The notes beneath the pieces were generated by a model that did no database searches, was not told where the DNA came from, and worked only from the letters and a program-made list of their open reading frames with translations. From contig NZ_PYAW01000002.1 of the NCBI RefSeq assembly GCF_003014755.1, forward strand, positions 1,240,001 to 1,304,000: DNA of 64,000 nt, written 5' to 3'. Origin of the DNA: Chitinophaga niastensis. Lineage in GTDB: Bacteria; Bacteroidota; Bacteroidia; Chitinophagales; Chitinophagaceae. A program made the position numbers and the translations under genes. Shown piece by piece: positions 1 to 8,160 of the stretch; within the stretch, counting starts at the first letter, position 1, and every line of letters starts with the position of its first letter.

Positions 1-10
1 AACCAAGAAA

Positions 11-46
11 AAGCCTGGAATCGTAAGATTTCAGGCTTTTTTGTTT
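11..46 (+). terminator. Rho-independent terminator of an upstream gene
   Basis: A 7-bp perfect stem (AAGCCTG at 11-17 pairing with CAGGCTT at 32-38) is followed directly by a T-rich run. It probably ends a gene that lies left of the window. The following stretch up to 304 has no convincing gene; the 65-codon frame at 81-278 shows no recognisable protein character. Confidence 0.75.
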
Positions 47-304
47 TTATCAGGCACCAAAAACTCATTAAGAATGGCGAATGGCGCATCTAGTGCGGCA
101 CAGTTGTTCTTTTATTGAGGCCCATCCAGGCTCACTGGAGCCACATCACGCGGGACGTAGGCAATCTTTTCTCCCCATATGGCAATACCTAAAACATTCT
201 TCACAAATAGATCATAATCAATCACTTACTTTTAATTTAGCACTATTTCACAAAAAACCGACCGTTTTGTATGGCTGAATCGTCAAAAGATAAATCCAAA
301 CAAA

Positions 305-1108
305 ATGGAAAATCTAAAAGACAAAGTAGCCGTCGTATTTGCGGCATCGGGAGAAATTGCAGGAGCAGTTGCGCGATCGTTTTCCCGACACGGGGCAAAG
401 GTGTATGTCACCGCCCGGAACCTGGATGCCGTAAAAGCATTGGCCAAGGAGATCAAAGCGAGCGGCGGAAGTGCGGAAGCCGCCAAAGTGGACGCGTTGA
501 ATGAGACCGAAATAGACAACTTTTTAAAAAAGGTCGTCTCGGACAACGGCAAACTGGATGTAGTATTCAATGGTATCGGGGTTGGTTATAGCGAGATGGG
601 TGGCCGTCCGCTCACAACGGTGGCTACTTTCGAACAATTTATGGCCCCGATGGAAAAGATCTGTGGTTCACAATTCCTTACTTCGAGGGTAGCGGCGAAA
701 TATATGATGCAAACCCGATCCGAGGGAACTATCTTACTTCTCACGGCTGCGTTATCCAGGACCAAGCTTCCCAATTTGGCGGGCATCACGGCCGCCAGTG
801 CAGCTGTTGAGGGATTGACGCGGGTGATGGCCGCTGAATGGGGTGGGGATGGCATAAAGGTGATCTGTATTTGCCCCGGCGCCATAATGGAGACGAAGAG
901 GATCTCCGGATGGATCGATGCCTCCGCAAAAAATCTCGGAATACCTTCTGAGCAGTTGGTTGCACAGTACAAAGCCCTCGACATATTAAAGACGAGTCCG
1001 ACATTGAAGCAAGTCGGCGAAACGGCTGCTTTCCTTGCCTCTGAAATTGGGGCAGCCTTCAACAGTCATATTGTTGATGTGGATTGCGGCAAGCTGAACA
1101 TATTATAG
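305..1108 (+). CDS. SDR-family protein lacking the catalytic Tyr and Lys
   Basis: This 267-residue protein has the length and fold pattern of a classical short-chain dehydrogenase/reductase (Rossmann start near residues 8-20, VVFNG segment near 90, C-terminal VDVDCG). The catalytic signature is gone. The segment that normally reads YxxxK is ITAAS, so Tyr is Ile161 and Lys is Ser165. The cofactor motif TGxxxGIG is degenerate (FAASGEIA). The active-site region otherwise aligns well (AAVEGLTRVMAAEW), so this is a conserved but probably non-catalytic SDR, or one with changed chemistry. ATG 305 puts the start right at the Rossmann strand. It is a single gene with its own terminator; substrate unknown. 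Confidence 0.85.
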   Translation: MENLKDKVAVVFAASGEIAGAVARSFSRHGAKVYVTARNLDAVKALAKEIKASGGSAEAAKVDALNETEIDNFLKKVVSDNGKLDVVFNGIGVGYSEMGGRPLTTVATFEQFMAPMEKICGSQFLTSRVAAKYMMQTRSEGTILLLTAALSRTKLPNLAGITAASAAVEGLTRVMAAEWGGDGIKVICICPGAIMETKRISGWIDASAKNLGIPSEQLVAQYKALDILKTSPTLKQVGETAAFLASEIGAAFNSHIVDVDCGKLNIL

Positions 1109-1116
1109 TATATTAA

Positions 1117-1158
1117 CGGTTGCGGTCTTCGGGCGGAAGGCTGCAACCTCATTTTTTT
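1117..1158 (+). terminator. Rho-independent terminator after the SDR gene
   Basis: GGTTGC (1119-1124) pairs with GCAACC (1143-1148), with further CTTC/GAAG pairing inside, followed by ATTTTTTTATTT. It separates the SDR gene from the sigma factor that starts 67 bp after the SDR stop codon. Confidence 0.65.
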
Positions 1159-1175
1159 ATTTATTAATGAATTGA

Positions 1176-2033
1176 ATGGAAAGGGAAGACATCCTCAAAT
1201 CGGCCATATCCGGCGATATCAATGCATTCCAAACACTGTTTGCCGAATTTCAAAACCAGCTGAAATCTTACCTGTACCGCTTACTTACCGATCGTAATGA
1301 TGTAGATGACCTGACGCATGATACGTTTATCAAGGCATTTACTAAGATATCGACCTTTAACCAGGATTCTTCTCTGAAAACATGGGTATTCAAAATAGCC
1401 ACCAACGTTGCCTATGATCATTTACGGAAGTTAAGAAGATGGCAGGTTGATGCCCAGGATCGGGGAGCAGACCTGGCCATAGGTTCGGAGGAGGTCAGGC
1501 AGGCCTTCTGGAAGGTTCATGATACATCGGGTGCCGGGGCTTACGAAATGAAAGAGCATATGGACTTCTGTTTCACTTGTATCTCAAAGACCTTACCCAT
1601 AGAAAATCAAGTCGCGCTGATGTTAAAGGATATTTACGATTTTCAAATCAAGGAAATTTGTCTCATCCTCGGGAAGACCGAAGGTGTGATAAAACACTTG
1701 TTAAATGATGCCAGAAATGTTATGACGGATACTTTTGAAAACAGGTGCGCGTTAATCAACAAGAATGGCGTCTGCCACCAATGCAGCCATATAAATGAAA
1801 TTTTCAATCCCAAACAGAATCAGCAGGAGCAGCTGATGAAGCTGGAATTGGTAAAAGGATCGAAAAAATATAACAGAGAGGAGCTTTTTACATTGCGAAC
1901 ATTATTGGTAAAGGCTATTGACCCCCTGCATGCTTCGGGTACCGACTTGCACGAAGCTATTATGAAGTGTGTCAGAACGGCTATTGGTGAAAAAAGTGAT
2001 TTTTTCGACCTGAACCGGAATAAGACAGATTAA
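1176..2033 (+). CDS. ECF-type RNA polymerase sigma factor with Cys-containing C-terminal extension
   Basis: The 285-residue protein has sigma-70 region 2 at about residues 8-90 (DVDDLTHDTFIKAF, then TWVFKIATNVAYDHLR) and region 4 at about 120-180, where the helix-turn-helix is FQIKEICLILGKTEGVIKHLL. ECF sigma factors are usually below 200 residues. Here about 100 residues follow region 4, opening with a C-x8-C-x2-C cluster (RCALINKNGVCHQC) that could bind a metal or respond to redox state. No anti-sigma gene is adjacent, so the tail may regulate the factor itself (inference). The ATG at 1176 follows an A/T-rich leader without a Shine-Dalgarno sequence, normal for Bacteroidota. Confidence 0.9.
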   Translation: MEREDILKSAISGDINAFQTLFAEFQNQLKSYLYRLLTDRNDVDDLTHDTFIKAFTKISTFNQDSSLKTWVFKIATNVAYDHLRKLRRWQVDAQDRGADLAIGSEEVRQAFWKVHDTSGAGAYEMKEHMDFCFTCISKTLPIENQVALMLKDIYDFQIKEICLILGKTEGVIKHLLNDARNVMTDTFENRCALINKNGVCHQCSHINEIFNPKQNQQEQLMKLELVKGSKKYNREELFTLRTLLVKAIDPLHASGTDLHEAIMKCVRTAIGEKSDFFDLNRNKTD

Positions 2034-2116
2034 GATATATTGAAAGGGAAGATCAGAATAAATTATTGATCAGTTCCTATTGCAATTTCAGCATTTGGGG
2101 AATCGGATTCCATCGG

Positions 2117-2156
2117 AAAGCCTTCAGATTCGTTCGAACTGAAGGCTTTTTTTATT
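2117..2156 (+). terminator. Rho-independent terminator after the sigma factor gene
   Basis: AGCCTTCAG (2119-2127) pairs perfectly with CTGAAGGCT (2139-2147), followed by a run of T. The rest of the gap 2034-2264 shows no other feature. Confidence 0.85.
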
Positions 2157-2264
2157 AAAATTTCCAGGTCCAAATCGACCGAAACTATGGGAATGTTACA
2201 CTATCTATTCTATCTTGTTAATTTTTATAAGTCTAACGTTCTGATAAAAGCCTTCAAGTAACAA

Positions 2265-3242
2265 TCAATACGAAAGTTTTTGGCCTTTCCAACCAGTGGT
2301 GCGCAGAAATTGTTCCCAACTGAGGCTGCTCGGGTTTATTTGTCGGCTCCACAGCAGGTCGCGATCTTTTCTGAAATATTCATATTCAACTGCGTATTCT
2401 GTCATCCCCAAAATCTCACGCACTAAAATCTCATTTGAACTAAATTCCGGGAAATGATGAAGCAAATCCTCCCGTGTGAATGCAGAACTGTATACAGCCT
2501 TCTTACCTGTGACACGGATGAAAGTATCGACCATCTCCTGGGGTGAGATAATATCGCCGATTACTGGCAGGGACTTACCAGTATACTGACCTGGATTCGA
2601 AAAAATTTCCAAAACAGCAGGACCTGTGGCAGTAAGAGGATCAACAAATGGTGCACGGAAGTCCTTTGGTAAATAAATCGGAAATACAAGCGTATCGCCT
2701 TTCATATCAGGCGGATAAAATTCAATCAGATTAGTGTAAAAGAAAGCCATGTAAATAAACGAGCTTGTGACTGGTAGCATACGAATATATTCTTCGATTT
2801 TGGCCTTGTCTGTAAAATGGGGAGCAAACATTTTTCCTCCCGTAATTTTATCCACATTTTCCAAACTGCTGAAGATAATATGCCGTACTCCTGCTTCAAT
2901 CGCCGCATCCGCCAACTGTTTACCCAACTCCATCTCGTGAGTTGCCGGTGGGACAATACTTGGTGTCATCATGAAAACACCATCCGAGCCACGGAATGCT
3001 TCCACAAAGTCTTTTTTATATCCCAGATCAAGCGGTAAACGCACAAATTCGGCCCCTTGTTCTGCCAAACTAAGCGCCTCAGGTGAATCAACGCGGCGAG
3101 TGATACCGCGTACACGATAACGCCCGCTCTGTAACAAAGTGCGTGCAGCACTGCGCCCTTGCTTACCCAAAACACCAACGATAGTAATGAGTGGTTTATC
3201 TTTTTGTGTTATTGTCTCATGTTCTTTTAAATTAAATACCAT
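2265..3242 (-). CDS. NmrA/HSCARG-like NAD(P)-binding protein
   Basis: The 325-residue protein has an N-terminal Rossmann fold with a Gly-rich loop near residues 20-32 (TIVGVLGKQGRSAART), Arg residues after strand 2 (GITRRVDS), and the FSSLENVDKIT segment typical of NmrA-like atypical SDRs. These proteins bind NAD(P) and act as redox sensors or as quinone/aldehyde reductases. The gene diverges from an HxlR-type repressor across 115 bp containing two palindromes, a common arrangement for an electrophile- or redox-inducible reductase. The exact substrate cannot be told from sequence. Confidence 0.88.
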   Translation of the reverse strand: MVFNLKEHETITQKDKPLITIVGVLGKQGRSAARTLLQSGRYRVRGITRRVDSPEALSLAEQGAEFVRLPLDLGYKKDFVEAFRGSDGVFMMTPSIVPPATHEMELGKQLADAAIEAGVRHIIFSSLENVDKITGGKMFAPHFTDKAKIEEYIRMLPVTSSFIYMAFFYTNLIEFYPPDMKGDTLVFPIYLPKDFRAPFVDPLTATGPAVLEIFSNPGQYTGKSLPVIGDIISPQEMVDTFIRVTGKKAVYSSAFTREDLLHHFPEFSSNEILVREILGMTEYAVEYEYFRKDRDLLWSRQINPSSLSWEQFLRTTGWKGQKLSY

Positions 3243-3267
3243 GCTTTCTGTTATTTAGGTGATTTTT

Positions 3268-3291
3268 GTAACTATAAAAAATATAGTTGCA
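3268..3291. promoter_or_regulatory. Palindrome 1 between the NmrA and HxlR genes (candidate operator)
   Basis: GTAACTATA (3269-3277) is a near-perfect inverted repeat of TATAGTTGC (3282-3290), about 26 bp upstream of the NmrA-like start on the minus strand. HxlR proteins bind such short dyads as dimers. Operator assignment is inference from position and symmetry. Confidence 0.5.
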
Positions 3292-3323
3292 AAACTATTT
3301 ATAGCTCAATAGATTTACAATAA

Positions 3324-3339
3324 CTATCCATTAGGATAG
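3324..3339. promoter_or_regulatory. Palindrome 2 in front of the HxlR gene (candidate operator)
   Basis: CTATCC (3324-3329) and GGATAG (3334-3339) form a perfect dyad around ATTA, ending 18 bp before the HxlR start codon. It shares the ACTAT core with palindrome 1 and may serve autoregulation. Confidence 0.45.
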
Positions 3340-3357
3340 CTTTATCAAATAAATGTT

Positions 3358-3735
3358 ATGGGAATAGAATGTCAAAGTGATTTTATAAAAGTCAATAACA
3401 AATTATATCCTTGCACTGTGAGTGTAGCTATGGATTTGGTCGGAGGAAAGTGGAAAGCGGTTATTCTATACCATTTAAAGGATGCACATAAACGGTATAG
3501 CGAGCTTAGAAAGGAAATGCCTGGTGTTACTGAAAGGACATTGAGTTTGCAATTAAAACAATTAGAGGAAGATGAGTTGATTTCAAGACAAGTCTATGGA
3601 GAAAAGCCGCCCATTAAAGTTGTTTACAGTTTAACTGATTTTGGCAAGTCTTTCACCCCTGTACTTGATGCAATTGTTGGGTGGGGTAATCAGATAGCTA
3701 CACAAAAAGGCGAATTTGTCAAAAATTCCTTATAA
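3358..3735 (+). CDS. HxlR-family winged-helix transcriptional regulator
   Basis: This 125-residue protein is a full-length HxlR regulator: PCTVSVAMDLVGGKWKAVIL (residues 18-37, with the Cys often used as the redox or aldehyde sensor), the recognition helix region TERTLSLQLKQLEEDELI, and the wing before VYSLTDFG. Many HxlR members repress a divergent oxidoreductase gene and are released by electrophiles. The divergent NmrA-like gene and the two dyads between them fit that. ATG 3358 is preceded by an AT-rich leader. Confidence 0.92.
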   Translation: MGIECQSDFIKVNNKLYPCTVSVAMDLVGGKWKAVILYHLKDAHKRYSELRKEMPGVTERTLSLQLKQLEEDELISRQVYGEKPPIKVVYSLTDFGKSFTPVLDAIVGWGNQIATQKGEFVKNSL

Positions 3736-3873
3736 CAATAGCTTTAGCGAAGCATCCTTTTCAAAGCGGCTTTGACCAATCCGGTGAAGATCCTGCATTC
3801 TGAATAATATAAGACTAATTTCGAACTTCTTAAAAAGCACTTATTTGCAAACCGCCCCGCAAAAATTCAAAGG

Positions 3874-3903
3874 AACCCGCGCTAGTCGCGGGTTTTTCTT
3901 TTT
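3874..3903. terminator. Strong Rho-independent terminator after the HxlR gene
   Basis: AACCCGCG (3874-3881) and CGCGGGTT (3887-3894) form a perfect 8-bp stem with a 5-nt loop, followed by TTTTCTTTTT. Confidence 0.85.
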
Positions 3904-3945
3904 AGTCGATTTCTCTTTAATTTCCCCCAATTATTTTATGCTACC

Positions 3946-4230
3946 TTATTCAGGTTTGCCTATAGCGCCAGGCCCTGCATGAAAAAGGCCGATAAGCAAG
4001 GCGCCTGATGCACAGGAACAAAATGCAACTAATGGGTAAAACTTCAGATGCGCCCAATAAGCACATAAGCAGGCAATAATAAAAGCCAGCCAACCAGCAA
4101 TCAGATTTGGAATAGGAGCATTCCCTAATAAGCAAGGATAGGGTTCTTTCGTAATGCCTTTTATGAAATGAGGAATGCCATTAGCTCCCATTAACCCCAT
4201 GAAAAAACTAAGAATGAGTGTCTGCCACAT
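3946..4230 (-). CDS. Small integral membrane protein
   Basis: This 94-residue hydrophobic protein has about three membrane segments (roughly residues 4-22, 42-62 and 66-86) with short polar loops (GNGIPHFIKGITKEP; HLKFYP). I recognise no enzyme motif. It lies 55 bp downstream of the AraC-type regulator on the same strand and may be co-transcribed with it. A transport or stress role is possible, but nothing in the sequence shows one. Confidence 0.7.
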   Translation of the reverse strand: MWQTLILSFFMGLMGANGIPHFIKGITKEPYPCLLGNAPIPNLIAGWLAFIIACLCAYWAHLKFYPLVAFCSCASGALLIGLFHAGPGAIGKPE

Positions 4231-4285
4231 AGATATATTGTTTTTGAAAAGCTAAGTTGCCGTTTTCAAAAGCAATCTGGATGGA

Positions 4286-5203
4286 TTAATCAACATGTTT
4301 GCCGGACAAATTCTGCACTTCTTTCACAAACTGCGAAATAGTCTTTCCGGTATTTTTTTTAAATAGTCTGGAGAAATAGTCCGGGTCAGTAAACCCCAGT
4401 ATATAAGCCACTTCTTTTGCAGCAATGGGTTGATAAAAAAAAATGCGCTGAGCTTCCAGAATAGTCTGCTGAATAACATATACTTTTGGAGAAACACCTG
4501 AAAAATATCTCACTACTTTATATAGCTTATTTTCAGAAATACTAAGCTCCCTGGCTATTAACCGAATAGATGGCTGTTGTCTTAGTCTTTGTTCAATCAA
4601 CTTTCTGAAATCAAGATAGATTGAAAGCATCCCATTTCTATTTCTGTTTGTATTATTGTTGCGGAAGTAGCAATAATTTAATTCTGATAATAATGTATTT
4701 AAATGAGCAAGCAGTATTGAGGCAGTATCCGTGTTTTCTGTATTTAAAATTTGCGCGATAGATTGCAGTGTTGGAATGATCCTTGTCTGATCCTCTTCAG
4801 TCAGGTTTACAACAGGGGTGTTTAAAGGATTCAACAGAAAATCATATGATTGCGGCAACAGAGACATACACTCATGGTCAAAGGCTAATTTAAACCAGTT
4901 TCCTACCTGGCTCCAATCCCGGTGAATACGATGAATCTGATGGGGCAACACGAAAAGCGCACTACTTTCCTTTACTGTAATCTCCTCCAGGTCTATATAA
5001 TGTTGGGAACTTCCTTTTATTACAAATACAAACAGATATGCAGCCATGCGATGGGGAAGGAATATATTGATATCAAATTCAGCGGGAAGGAGGAGCTTTC
5101 CGTGAGGAGTATTGATAACAATATTTAGTTTCCTATGCTGTGAAACCTGCTTTATAAGGTCCTTAGTATCCCACATAATTAGTTTTTTAGCCTGAACCTT
5201 CAT
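4286..5203 (-). CDS. AraC-family transcriptional regulator
   Basis: The 305-residue protein has an N-terminal cupin-like sensor half (about 20-140, including the His pair in LPHQIHRIHRDW) and a C-terminal AraC double helix-turn-helix (about 205-298). The latter is seen in IRLIARELSISENKLYKVVR and the family signature GFTDPDYFSRLFKKNTGKT. The ligand is unknown. A start at an internal Met (MWDTKD, residue 10) is also possible. Its neighbour on the same strand is the small membrane protein, a plausible target or operon partner. Confidence 0.9.
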   Translation of the reverse strand: MKVQAKKLIMWDTKDLIKQVSQHRKLNIVINTPHGKLLLPAEFDINIFLPHRMAAYLFVFVIKGSSQHYIDLEEITVKESSALFVLPHQIHRIHRDWSQVGNWFKLAFDHECMSLLPQSYDFLLNPLNTPVVNLTEEDQTRIIPTLQSIAQILNTENTDTASILLAHLNTLLSELNYCYFRNNNTNRNRNGMLSIYLDFRKLIEQRLRQQPSIRLIARELSISENKLYKVVRYFSGVSPKVYVIQQTILEAQRIFFYQPIAAKEVAYILGFTDPDYFSRLFKKNTGKTISQFVKEVQNLSGKHVD

Positions 5204-5215
5204 CTTAGCTACCCC

Positions 5216-5452
5216 TTACCAGTGAAACTCTTCAAAGAGATAAACTCCCCCGATTCCATCCTCATTCCGGTAATACTTATCCATAAAGTTCGTGATTTTG
5301 CTCAAATCAGATACAAATAGGTTCGAACATTGTCCCCTCTGCCCCGCAAAGCGTGATACAAAATTCATTACTGGATTTAGCATCACGCTTTCGTTTTTAT
5401 TGTCGTGTATATCAGACGTTATTATTTCCACGATTTCTCTGAAACTATTCAC
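5216..5452 (-). CDS. Possible small protein upstream of the AraC gene
   Basis: An open frame of 78 codons ends 12 bp before the AraC regulator start. It begins with GTG; the first ATG would give only 55 residues. The composition is protein-like (many charged and aromatic residues, FMDKYYRNEDGIGGVY) but I recognise no family. An opposing frame of similar length overlaps it, so coding status is uncertain. Confidence 0.3.
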   Translation of the reverse strand: MNSFREIVEIITSDIHDNKNESVMLNPVMNFVSRFAGQRGQCSNLFVSDLSKITNFMDKYYRNEDGIGGVYLFEEFHW

Positions 5453-5685
5453 TTATTTCCCTGAAAACGAATGAATGGGTATGTTTTGAGTAATTCCTGT
5501 GATTTTCTTTAAGAAGGTCATCGAAATAAACACTGATTTTTTGTTGTAGACGCAAGTAAATTCCCTTAGGTTTAATAATTAGCCAATTAAATGAAGTGAT
5601 TGTCTCTATGTTTGCAAAAGCTATGAGATAGCCTTTTGTTATTTGGGCGTTATCAAATAACTTTACCTGTTACAACTACATAAAC

Positions 5686-6708
5686 ATGAGGATAGCAATT
5701 AATGGTTTTGGGCGTATTGGCAGAATATGTTTACGCATATTGCTCCAAAAAACAGGGATCGAAGTAATTGCAATAAATGATCTGGCAGATACTCCAACAT
5801 TGGCACACCTTTACTGTTACGATTCTGTACATGGTCAGTATAAAGGCGAAGTAAAGGCCACAGCCGATGCCCTTGTTATTGACGGGAAACCAATTCGTGT
5901 CTTAGCAGAGCGTGATCCGCTGAAGTTGCCCTGGGCTGATATGGGTATCGATTTAGTAATCGAATCGACCGGTAAATTTACTACCAGGTCCGCCGCCGGA
6001 TTGCATTTGCAGGCCGGTGCCAAACAGGTTATTGTATCAGCGCCATCGCCGGATAAAGATATTCCTACGGTAGTATTAGGGGTTAACGATCATTTAATAG
6101 ATCTTACATCATCTGTGTTATCTAATGCGTCGTGCACTACTAATAATGCAGCGCCGATGGTAAAAGTTTTAGACGATAATTGGGGAGTTGTAGACGGCTA
6201 TATTACCACCATTCATTCTATGACCGGAGATCAAAACCTGCATGATGCACCACATAGAGACCTTCGCAGAGCGCGTGCGGCATCGGCATCCATTATACCC
6301 ACATCTACAGGCGCCGCAAAAGCAATAACCACCATATTTCCGCATTTAGAAGGTAAAATGGGTGGAGCGGGTATACGCGTACCAGTTTTAAATGGTTCGC
6401 TTACCGATTTTACCTGCATCCTGAAAAAACGACCCGAAAATGTAAATGAAATTAATGCCAGGTTTAAAGAAGCCGCAGAAGCTTCGATGAAAGGAGTGTT
6501 GAAATATACAGAAGACCCCATCGTATCTGTAGATATCATTGATAATCCTTATTCTTGTACCTTCGATGCTTTATTAACTTCCATTGTAGGCGATTTAGTA
6601 AAAGTTGTGGGCTGGTACGATAATGAATTTGGGTATTCTAACCGTTTAGCAGATTTAGTAGTACGCATTGCCGAACTTAAACATCAAACTGTAGCGATAG
6701 ATAAATAG
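5686..6708 (+). CDS. gapA: Glyceraldehyde-3-phosphate dehydrogenase, type I
   Basis: This 340-residue GAPDH catalyses the NAD-dependent phosphorylating oxidation of glyceraldehyde 3-phosphate in glycolysis, in the cytoplasm as a tetramer. Visible signatures are the N-terminal GFGRIGR, Asp in AINDL (NAD preference), the active-site Cys150 in SNASCTTN, His177 in TIHSMTGDQ, and the C-terminal WYDNEFGYS. The usual second Cys of SCTTNC is Asn154 (SCTTNN), which removes the non-catalytic Cys but not the nucleophile. It is monocistronic and flanked by unrelated genes; it may be a second GAPDH copy of the genome (cannot be judged here). Confidence 0.96.
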   Translation: MRIAINGFGRIGRICLRILLQKTGIEVIAINDLADTPTLAHLYCYDSVHGQYKGEVKATADALVIDGKPIRVLAERDPLKLPWADMGIDLVIESTGKFTTRSAAGLHLQAGAKQVIVSAPSPDKDIPTVVLGVNDHLIDLTSSVLSNASCTTNNAAPMVKVLDDNWGVVDGYITTIHSMTGDQNLHDAPHRDLRRARAASASIIPTSTGAAKAITTIFPHLEGKMGGAGIRVPVLNGSLTDFTCILKKRPENVNEINARFKEAAEASMKGVLKYTEDPIVSVDIIDNPYSCTFDALLTSIVGDLVKVVGWYDNEFGYSNRLADLVVRIAELKHQTVAIDK

Positions 6709-6723
6709 AAATATTATCAATGA

Positions 6724-6744
6724 GAACCGTAAATGGTTTTTTTG
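6724..6744 (+). terminator. Weak terminator-like hairpin after gapA
   Basis: AACC (6725-6728) and GGTT (6735-6738) flank a 6-nt loop and run into a stretch of T. The stem is short, so this is a tentative call. The rest of the spacer up to 7003 shows nothing I can name. Confidence 0.4.
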
Positions 6745-7003
6745 TATTGCTTTTCTACTGGTTGGGCAAAAGCCCCCGAGTTTAATCTGGTTAAGTTATT
6801 ATGCTAACAGCTGGCTATGTTATTTTTAATCTACTAACAAATTCTAAAATATGAAAGAGGGGTTCGATTGTGATCCCTGACTCTCCGCTAAGAGCGATAT
6901 AAAATTCAATGTTGGATTTTGTACCGCTTTTTCATTTTAAATATGGTGCGTGTCAGGCGAAATCATTTTTTAAGTAATTTATTTCAGTCATTAAACACCT
7001 GAT

Positions 7004-7660
7004 CTATCTGGTATTCTCTTTTACATGTTCTATAATTTCAAGTTTTATTAATTCCCAATGTTTTCCCCTCATACAGATAGGTTCAAAGTCATCGTCAGCA
7101 GTTGAGAAGTCTACAAAATTCGACCTGATAATAGCTTCATCATGGCTATATGGATAACGCTGATAATGTAGGTCTATCATTTGCTCAGGAGAATACATTT
7201 CTATTACTTCGTGTAAATCCCAAAAATCTTTTTTACGTCCTCCGCGTTGTACCACATCTACCTTCATTGCAATAATCTCTTCTATAGTATCCATTCGAAT
7301 ATTTTCCACTATTAATTCCGGTTGAATAAACTGATCTGTATAATAAAGATCAAGTTTTATGGCTTCTTCCTCGCTGGTTCCAATAAAATAAGATCTTCCT
7401 ATGGCAACCGGTCCGGGTCCTGGGTCAGTAACATATGGGAATGTCTCACGTAGATAATTATCTATTGCATTAAAATTTATTGAATCATATGCAGCATCGG
7501 TAAATAAATCTATATCTACTGATAAACGATGGCCTATTTGAAGGCTTAGCGCAGTTCCTCCTACAAGTCGGAATTGTTCAAACAATTCACAACGCATTAA
7601 TTGAAGAAGAATTGATTTTAACAATGGAGTAACTATATTCCAGTGTAATTTAGCTGGCAT
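7004..7660 (-). CDS. AbiEii/AbiGii-type nucleotidyltransferase (toxin-like)
   Basis: This 218-residue protein carries the DNA polymerase beta-type nucleotidyltransferase signature of AbiEii toxins: GGTALSLQIG (residues 34-43) followed by SVDIDLF (47-53), with the two Asp residues that bind metal, and a Lys/Asp-rich centre (MKVDVVQRGGRKKDFWDLHEV). Family members modify tRNA or other targets with nucleotides and cause growth arrest, often in phage defence. It overlaps the HTH gene upstream by 11 bp (7650-7660), so both are translated from one mRNA. Target unknown. Confidence 0.88.
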   Translation of the reverse strand: MPAKLHWNIVTPLLKSILLQLMRCELFEQFRLVGGTALSLQIGHRLSVDIDLFTDAAYDSINFNAIDNYLRETFPYVTDPGPGPVAIGRSYFIGTSEEEAIKLDLYYTDQFIQPELIVENIRMDTIEEIIAMKVDVVQRGGRKKDFWDLHEVIEMYSPEQMIDLHYQRYPYSHDEAIIRSNFVDFSTADDDFEPICMRGKHWELIKLEIIEHVKENTR

Positions 7661-8129
7661 CCTTTTTTTGAGTTTTATTTTTCAATACCTGATTAACTGC
7701 GGCCTTACCATAAAAACGATTGACTTCCTCCTTCTCCTGATCATTTCCACGTTCAAAAACCCGTTGAATAACTGCTCGTTTCTGCTGTTGCCAATCGATT
7801 TTTTCCATTTTGGTATCCCAAAATAATATAGCCCTCAATTTTGAAAGATCAGGATGCTGATTGCTATATTGTTTTCGTTTTTCTTCTTTGATTTCGTAAA
7901 ATACCTGCAAGATCATAAAATACCCCTCTTCTATACCAAGAGCATGCTCAATCTTTAGTGCGAGCGCTGTATTCATATTCCTTTTCCCTTTGGCAATAGC
8001 TCCCAGGGTTTGAGGAAATTCATTAATTGAAAGAGCAAAGGACCCCTTGGCAAGCTTCCTTTTTTTAAGCTCCCTCTCTAATACTATTCCTGGATGCAAT
8101 CCTTTTAATATGGATATATCTTCCTGCAT
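7650..8129 (-). CDS. HTH (XRE/HigA-like) antitoxin-type protein
   Basis: The 159-residue protein begins with a HigA-like helix-turn-helix (about 8-75): HPGIVLERELKKRKLAKGSFALSI, QTLGAIAKGKRNMNTALALKIEHALGI. A Lys/Glu-rich region follows. Its 3' end overlaps the AbiEii-like gene, the classical layout of a toxin-antitoxin pair with the antitoxin first. It differs from the usual AbiEi antitoxin, so this is an HTH-AbiEii hybrid type. It probably represses its own promoter through the inverted repeats just upstream. Confidence 0.82.
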   Translation of the reverse strand: MQEDISILKGLHPGIVLERELKKRKLAKGSFALSINEFPQTLGAIAKGKRNMNTALALKIEHALGIEEGYFMILQVFYEIKEEKRKQYSNQHPDLSKLRAILFWDTKMEKIDWQQQKRAVIQRVFERGNDQEKEEVNRFYGKAAVNQVLKNKTQKKDAS

Positions 8130-8132
8130 ACA

Positions 8133-8160
8133 GCAAAAATAAACAATTTTGCTTATTTTT
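8133..8160. promoter_or_regulatory. Nested inverted repeats in front of the toxin-antitoxin operon
   Basis: Two overlapping perfect dyads lie 4-31 bp upstream of the antitoxin start codon: AAAAATAA (8135-8142) with TTATTTTT (8153-8160), and GCAAAA (8133-8138) with TTTTGC (8147-8152). The position fits an autoregulatory operator, but the region is AT-rich, so chance contributes. Confidence 0.45.

Noticed and set aside
81..278. 65-codon frame at the left edge
   Set aside because: No recognisable protein character or family and no neighbouring operon; likely chance.
586..1062. 158-codon minus-strand frame opposite the SDR gene
   Set aside because: Fully overlaps the SDR coding region, and the SDR protein has clear family features.
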